Part shown: one piece after another, positions 59,493-64,000 of the stretch
Layout: every line of letters starts with the position of its first letter
Position numbering within the stretch: the stretch's first letter is position 1
Assembly: GCA_002786385.1 (NCBI GenBank)
Contig: PGCN01000025.1
Span: 62,001 to 126,000, forward strand
Length of the DNA: 64,000 bases
Source: Flavobacterium sp. FEMGT703F
GTDB taxonomy: Bacteria > Bacteroidota > Bacteroidia > Flavobacteriales > Flavobacteriaceae
Direction of reading: 5' to 3'
Program-made: the position numbers and the translations under genes
The notes under the pieces: model-generated
Database searches by the model: none
What the model saw: only the letters and a program-made list of their open reading frames with translations
Told to the model about the DNA's origin: nothing

Positions 59493-59527
59493 AAAAAACC
59501 CAAACAGGTTAATGTTTGGGTTTTTTG
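59493..59527 (-). terminator. glyS terminator
   Basis: AAAAACCCAAAC and GTTTGGGTTTTT form a 12-bp stem, ending in a T-run on the minus strand. Confidence 0.92.
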
Positions 59528-59559
59528 GTTCCGACAAATTCGGAAATATATGTTAGAAG

Positions 59560-61101
59560 TTACATCTTCATCAACCAATTTCTCATAGAAACTTCGTTGT
59601 TGATGATGGCTCTTAGTTCGGCAATTTTAACGCGATCTTGTTGCATAGAATCGCGGTGGCGAATGGTTACGGTTTCATCTTCTAAAGTTTGGTGATCCAC
59701 TGTAATACAGAATGGTGTTCCTAAGGCATCTTGTCTTCTGTAACGACGACCAACCGCATCTTTTTCGTCATAGGCTACATTGAAATCCCATTTCAAATCG
59801 TCGATGATTTTTTTGGCGACTTCCGGCAAACCGTCTTTTTTCACCAAAGGTAAAACGGCTGCTTTGGTTGGTGCTAAAACAGAAGGTAAACGTAAAACCG
59901 TTCGAGTTGAACCGTCTTCTAACGTTTCTTCTTTTAAAGCAGTAGCAAAAACCGCCAAGAACATACGGTCTAAACCAACCGAAGTTTCTACTACATAAGG
60001 CACATAATTCGAATTGGTTTCGGTATCAAAATATTGTAATTTTTTACCGGAATATTGTTCGTGTGCTTTCAAATCGAAATCGGTTCTCGAGTGAATACCT
60101 TCTAATTCTTTGAAACCAAAAGGGAAGTTGAACTCAATATCAGCCGCTGCATTCGCATAGTGTGCTAATTTTTCGTGGTCGTGGAAACGGTAGTTTTCCT
60201 TGCCTAATCCTAGAGATAAGTGCCAGTTTAAACGGGTTTGTTTCCAATACTCGTACCATTTCATTTCTTCGCCCGGTTTTACAAAAAACTGCATTTCCAT
60301 TTGCTCAAATTCACGCATACGGAAAATAAACTGACGCGCTACAATCTCGTTACGGAAAGCTTTTCCGGTTTGGGCAATACCAAAAGGTACTTTCATTCTA
60401 CCGGTTTTTTGCACGTTTAAGAAATTCACAAAAATCCCTTGAGCCGTTTCCGGACGCAAGTATAAATCCATGGCGTTTTCGGCTGAAGCACCGAGTTTTG
60501 TACCAAACATCAAGTTGAATTGCTTCACATCCGTCCAATTTCTTGAACCGGTTTCCGGATCGGCAATTTCCAACTCCTCGATTAAGGCTTTTACGTCTTC
60601 CAAATCTCCGGCGCCTAACGAACGACCCATTCTTTCCAGAATTTCACGCTCTTTGGCCAAGTATTCCATCACGCGCGGATTGGTGGTTTTGTATTGCTCT
60701 TCGTCGAAAGCAGCGCCAAAACGCTCGCGGGCTTTTTCAATTTCTTTTTTGGCTTTTAGGTTTAATTTTTCGGCATAATCCTCAATTAAAACATCGGCTC
60801 TATATCTTTTTTTAGAGTCTTTGTTGTCTATGAGCGGATCGTTAAACGCGTCCACGTGACCTGAAGCTTTCCAAGTGGTAGGATGCATTAAAATCGCGGC
60901 GTCTAAACCGACAATGTTTTCATGCATTTGCACCATGGCTTTCCACCAATATTCTCTAATGTTCTTTTTTAATTCGACTCCGTTTTGAGCGTAATCGTAC
61001 ACTGCGCTCAAACCATCGTAAATTTCGCTCGACGGAAAAATAAATCCGTATTCTTTAGCGTGCGAAACTACACTCTTAAATAAATCTTCTTGTTTTGCCA
61101 T
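59560..61101 (-). CDS. glyS: Glycyl-tRNA synthetase (homodimeric type)
   Basis: The 513-residue class II synthetase is the single-chain alpha2 type. Motif 2 region is GIAQTGKAFRNEI...FRMREFEQMEMQFF, RPETAQGIFVNFLNV precedes it, and motif 3 is VVETSVGLDRMFLAVF. The anticodon-binding domain closes the protein (PFCITVDHQTLEDETVTIRH). It charges tRNA-Gly. The gene is monocistronic with its own terminator. Confidence 0.97.
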   Translation of the reverse strand: MAKQEDLFKSVVSHAKEYGFIFPSSEIYDGLSAVYDYAQNGVELKKNIREYWWKAMVQMHENIVGLDAAILMHPTTWKASGHVDAFNDPLIDNKDSKKRYRADVLIEDYAEKLNLKAKKEIEKARERFGAAFDEEQYKTTNPRVMEYLAKEREILERMGRSLGAGDLEDVKALIEELEIADPETGSRNWTDVKQFNLMFGTKLGASAENAMDLYLRPETAQGIFVNFLNVQKTGRMKVPFGIAQTGKAFRNEIVARQFIFRMREFEQMEMQFFVKPGEEMKWYEYWKQTRLNWHLSLGLGKENYRFHDHEKLAHYANAAADIEFNFPFGFKELEGIHSRTDFDLKAHEQYSGKKLQYFDTETNSNYVPYVVETSVGLDRMFLAVFATALKEETLEDGSTRTVLRLPSVLAPTKAAVLPLVKKDGLPEVAKKIIDDLKWDFNVAYDEKDAVGRRYRRQDALGTPFCITVDHQTLEDETVTIRHRDSMQQDRVKIAELRAIINNEVSMRNWLMKM

Positions 61102-61297
61102 AATGCTGCAAAAATATAAAAAGCAGTGGTAAAATAATGTTTTGAAATTGTTTTTTGAAAGGTTTATTAATTAGCCGCTCAACTTATTTGGAATTTAACA
61201 TTACGGTCTCAATAAACTTTACATTTTCTCTTTGAGATAACTTTATTGTGTTATACCATGTCCTAAAATCTTTTATAGCTTGTATTTGATAATTCTA

Positions 61298-61885
61298 TTA
61301 AGAGTACTTGCTTCCCAAAAATTGTTCAAACACCCATTTGTTTTCATTATTTCTTACCATCAATATTAAGCCACTATTTATTGATGTGTATCCTAAATCT
61401 CCACCTCCAGACATAAAACCGACTAAAGCTTCTTTATCATTAATTATTAAAGGAACTGATAAATGAATGATTATCCTTGGGGGTAAATTTAAATACTCTT
61501 CTTTTTTTATCGATTTTTCAAAACTTTCAATACTTTGTGTTAGTAAATTTTTGATTCTAAAGTCTGACGATTTCCAATAATATTGAGTTTCATTTTCAAA
61601 TTCCTTTCTCATTTTAACTGCTTGAAGAGTGTCAATAAGACTCTCTTTAAAGTTTCTTATAATGGATAAATAATCATCAAGAACTTGTTTTTTTGGAATT
61701 GCATTTTTAATGATAACTACTTTACTATTTCTTCTATATTTATATGCGTCTGAAGCTAACTCAAATTTTAAAAAATTATTAATAATGTCTTTTTCAGTAT
61801 TGGTTATATCAAACTGAGAAGTAACTTTTTGACTACTACAAGAAGTTAACATTATTGAAAAAAAGATGGCAAAAACATATTTCAT
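61298..61885 (-). CDS. Lipoprotein, candidate immunity protein
   Basis: The 195-residue protein has lipobox LTSC (Cys16: MLTSCSSQ) and an unrecognised mature domain (LPPRIIIHLSVPLIINDKEA; YTSINSGLILMVRNNENKWV). It starts 6 bases after an orphan toxin C-terminus and continues the leftward toxin/immunity array. A periplasmic immunity role is inferred from position and from the signal peptide, not from homology. Confidence 0.65.
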   Translation of the reverse strand: MKYVFAIFFSIMLTSCSSQKVTSQFDITNTEKDIINNFLKFELASDAYKYRRNSKVVIIKNAIPKKQVLDDYLSIIRNFKESLIDTLQAVKMRKEFENETQYYWKSSDFRIKNLLTQSIESFEKSIKKEEYLNLPPRIIIHLSVPLIINDKEALVGFMSGGGDLGYTSINSGLILMVRNNENKWVFEQFLGSKYS

Positions 61886-61891
61886 GATAAA

Positions 61892-62107
61892 TTAATTACA
61901 CGGTTGACCATAATTTGTTTGTTCAGCAGTTCCTTGACCTACTGGATGACCTGTTTGTTCAGCTGCTTTTCTGTTTAAAATTCTTTGTCTTGAATCACTC
62001 CCAACTGGATGTAATGTGTTAAAAATAGTTGTTTCTTCAAGACCACTCCAAGCTAAGTCTTCATAAACTTGTTGAGGTAATCCTGGTTGGTGTTGATAAG
62101 CATCATT
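61892..62107 (-). pseudogene. Orphan C-terminal toxin-tip fragment without start codon
   Basis: A frame of 71 codons between stops reads DAYQHQPGLPQQVYEDLAWS...HPVGQGTAEQTNYGQPCN. It has no ATG, GTG or TTG near its beginning and a TAA lies two codons before DAYQ. The wording resembles the conserved ends of Flavobacteriia polymorphic toxin chains. It is probably a displaced tip from a former toxin gene, now silent or usable only by recombination. Confidence 0.6.
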
Positions 62108-62150
62108 TTAATTTTATTTTTAAAAAGAATAAATTCATGAAAGTTTTAGA

Positions 62151-62654
62151 TTATTTTCTTCCACTTATTAAATAACAAACTTGCATTTTATTTACATCTT
62201 GATACAAATTATTAATCTTGTTAGGTTCTATTAATAAAGTTCTTTCATATTTATACTTTACCTTTTTTAATGACACATCATTATATTCAATAAACGGGAT
62301 TTGAATTGTTGATAATTCATTCTGAATTCTTCTTTCATCAATTCTTTTTAAATAAGCCTCAATAATAATAGCTTTCTTTTCATAATTAGTATTTTTTTTA
62401 ATGCCTATTATGTAGAAATCAGTATATTCTACTTTATACTTCCTGTAACATTTTATAATTTGCTTTTCAACCTTTTTCAAATCACTTTTACAACATGTTA
62501 AAGCAATCAGTGGTTTTGATTTGCTATACTTTCCGAAACTTATTAGTTTAAAATCAATTTTTTCACCATTAATAACTATTGTGTCATTAATGACTTGATG
62601 CTGTGCAAGTGAAGATACAAAAACAAACATCAAAATAAAATTTAAAATTCTCAT
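62151..62654 (-). CDS. Small periplasmic protein, candidate immunity to the Tae4-like amidase
   Basis: The 167-residue protein has a signal peptide (MRILNFILMFVFVSSLAQ) and a lysine-rich mature domain with a Cys pair (LTCCKSDLKK). No family is recognised. It lies 31 bases downstream of the Tae4-like gene on the same strand. Immunity proteins to peptidoglycan amidases are periplasmic and encoded next to their effector, so this role is likely but inferred. Confidence 0.65.
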   Translation of the reverse strand: MRILNFILMFVFVSSLAQHQVINDTIVINGEKIDFKLISFGKYSKSKPLIALTCCKSDLKKVEKQIIKCYRKYKVEYTDFYIIGIKKNTNYEKKAIIIEAYLKRIDERRIQNELSTIQIPFIEYNDVSLKKVKYKYERTLLIEPNKINNLYQDVNKMQVCYLISGRK

Positions 62655-62685
62655 GACTTTTTATTTAAACAAGTTATACTATCAA

Positions 62686-63174
62686 TTATTCTAAAACCCA
62701 AATGTCAATATAAAGAATTGGTCCTTCAAAATGGCAATTGTTTAAACATGTAACATCGCCGAACAGTAAATCGGAATGCCCCGAAGACCAATTAGGATCA
62801 CTTGATACCATTGAGAAGATACCTTGTTTCCCTGCTAAAATTTGAGGATTAGCCAATATCTCTTCCTTTGTATATCTATAATGATTAACATTTAATGGCC
62901 CAGGTGGCTCAATCGGGTTTGTTCCAAAAGTTAAACGCATCCATTTATTTATATCTGAAGCAAATGTAAAATAATATTTTCCATCGCCTCCTAACTTAGT
63001 TCCGGGGACATTAGGAATTGTTGTGCCTGAATAGTTCAAAGCTCTTGATAATCTTATTGCGCAAGTATTCATTTGAAGACCATTAGATACTATATTGTTG
63101 TGAAGAGTTAAAATTTCGCCTCCAATTTGTGTACAGAGCGATAGGGCAGTTGTCGAATTAGGTGGATAGGCCAT
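62686..63174 (-). CDS. Tae4-like peptidoglycan amidase toxin domain
   Basis: The 162-residue frame carries the Tae4 pattern: catalytic Cys38 in TCAIRLSRALNYSG, the WMRLTFG and GKQGIFSM segments, His133 in SGHSDLL and a C143...C147 pair (TCLNNCHF). NlpC/P60-like amidases of this type cut peptide bonds in peptidoglycan. The frame is open up to an in-frame TAG at 63289, with 38 more protein-like codons (EAQDISYWSNPSLTFPQQD), so the domain was part of the longer protein that begins beyond the right edge. If translated alone it would start at 63174. Confidence 0.8.
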   Translation of the reverse strand: MAYPPNSTTALSLCTQIGGEILTLHNNIVSNGLQMNTCAIRLSRALNYSGTTIPNVPGTKLGGDGKYYFTFASDINKWMRLTFGTNPIEPPGPLNVNHYRYTKEEILANPQILAGKQGIFSMVSSDPNWSSGHSDLLFGDVTCLNNCHFEGPILYIDIWVLE

Positions 63175-63288
63175 AAAGAAATCATCAAATGTAGGTAAAT
63201 CTTGTTGAGGAAAAGTTAAACTCGGGTTGCTCCAATATGAGATGTCTTGAGCCTCTATGTTTTCCGTACCAGGTGTTGAAATAGAAAA

Positions 63289-64000
63289 CTAGTTTAAATA
63301 TTTATTGCTGTTCACATCTGTGTGATTTAGAAAGAAGATAAAAGCATTATAATTATATGTATTGATTTGCACAAATGTCATATTGGGATTACGTATATTA
63401 ATTATAGGCAAGATATTATTCAAAGCAGAGAAAATCGCATTTTGATTTCTTGGGGTTAATTCATTGCCATTATTTCTAACAAAATCAATGATATTGGAAT
63501 GCATCCAAGGATTAAATGTCAATGTGGCACCTATGCTTGGGAAATTTTGAGAGAGTATATTTGTATAAGCAGTCACTTGGCAGGCTAACATAAACTCGGC
63601 ATTATTTATGTCGGCATCTCCGTTATAGGGATTTGGAATGTAGATTCCGGATAAAGCATTACCACCACTTCCTGCTCCTGCGCTCGAACCGCTTATTGGT
63701 TCTGCTATTGTTTGATCTATGGTTGTTGGGTCTTCGCATGGCCAATACGAAATAGACTCAGAAACACAAATACTACATCCATCACAATTTCCAGGTGTAC
63801 AATATGGAGCTTCTTGTGTACAACGATAATCATATATAATCGTTTGACAAAAATCTGAAATTGTTATAGAGGTATTAAATCCTTTATAATATAGCATTTC
63901 AGAACTTTCCGTTTTAGGTTCACCACTTATTATTGAATCTTTTTCTTTGTTTTTAAAGATAATTTCATTCCATTGGTCACCAAATTTTTCATAAACAAGA
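63289..64000 (-). CDS. N-terminal/carrier part of a polymorphic toxin, ended by in-frame TAG (partial)
   Basis: The frame is open at the right edge and ends at a TAG (63289-63291). It contains a Cys-rich segment (RCTQEAPYCTPGNCDGCSIC), a Gly/Ser hinge (SGSSAGAGSGGNALSG), then an alpha-helical part (AEFMLACQVTAYTNILSQNF). In Bacteroidota such Cys-rich/Gly-hinge regions precede exchangeable toxin tips. The Tae4-like domain follows in the same frame right after the TAG, so one base change (CAG to TAG would suffice) probably split a single toxin gene. Confidence 0.7.
   Translation of the reverse strand, partial: LVYEKFGDQWNEIIFKNKEKDSIISGEPKTESSEMLYYKGFNTSITISDFCQTIIYDYRCTQEAPYCTPGNCDGCSICVSESISYWPCEDPTTIDQTIAEPISGSSAGAGSGGNALSGIYIPNPYNGDADINNAEFMLACQVTAYTNILSQNFPSIGATLTFNPWMHSNIIDFVRNNGNELTPRNQNAIFSALNNILPIINIRNPNMTFVQINTYNYNAFIFFLNHTDVNSNKYLN

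Overview
The window looks like chromosome of a Flavobacterium-type bacterium (Bacteroidota, Flavobacteriia). The signs are low-GC DNA, a type IX secretion sorting domain, TonB-receptor/DUF5689 lipoprotein loci, TTG-N(~20)-TAnnTTTG promoters without clear Shine-Dalgarno sites, and many Bacteroidota-type families. Most of the window is ordinary chromosome. Three accessory regions stand out: an island inside a tRNA gene, a cluster of sensor kinases, and a toxin/immunity array at the right edge.

1-27 kb. A Bat-type MoxR/DUF58/BatD operon runs leftward off the window. Next come an aldo/keto reductase, an AlbA_2-domain protein overlapping a PPP-type phosphatase, a small barrel-like protein, a PhnA-like protein and an unknown secreted protein. 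An ALDH7-type dehydrogenase and 3-hydroxyanthranilate dioxygenase follow. A secreted endonuclease diverges from a TonB receptor and two surface lipoproteins, which together may form a nucleic-acid scavenging locus. After an S9 peptidase and a delta-60-repeat T9SS protein comes a lipid/translation/cofactor block: accC, accB, fabH, rpmF, DUF177, pdxA and ribE. The T9SS protein is bracketed by a duplicated accC 3' end.

27.4-44.75 kb. A 17.2-kb integrative island is bounded by a perfect 93-bp direct repeat (27416-27508 and 44661-44753). The repeat spans the 5' half and upstream region of a CAU-anticodon tRNA gene. Cargo: a tyrosine integrase; a leftward block hsdM-hsdS-small ORF-membrane zinc-ribbon protein-hsdR-predicted ADP-ribosyltransferase; a RepL-like winged-helix protein; a Sak4-like ATPase, RadC-like protein and DUF3871 module; an XRE regulator with a palindromic operator; a lipoprotein; a DUF2971 protein; and a GHKL ATPase fused to a PD-(D/E)XK nuclease. 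No relaxase or conjugation gene is visible, so this is best read as a defence island.

44.75-64 kb. Housekeeping genes (mce, rbfA, a LolC/E-like permease, dusB, lepA, thiL) are followed by leftward two-component genes: two NarL-like regulators, a LytTR regulator with Glu at the phosphoacceptor position, and two lipoprotein-TPR-histidine kinases. One kinase is split by a frameshift in a seven-base homopolymer. Between the kinases lies a tiny secreted protein made of six 11-residue repeats. After glyS comes a toxin/immunity array: a Tae4-like amidase interrupted by an in-frame TAG, a candidate immunity protein, an orphan toxin C-terminus without a start codon, and a lipoprotein.

Several families of intergenic elements recur. 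Four copies (10.43, 19.3, 45.25 and 48.2 kb) share an ATCCTTTT-hairpin-AAAAGAT core and may be structured RNA or mobile palindromes.
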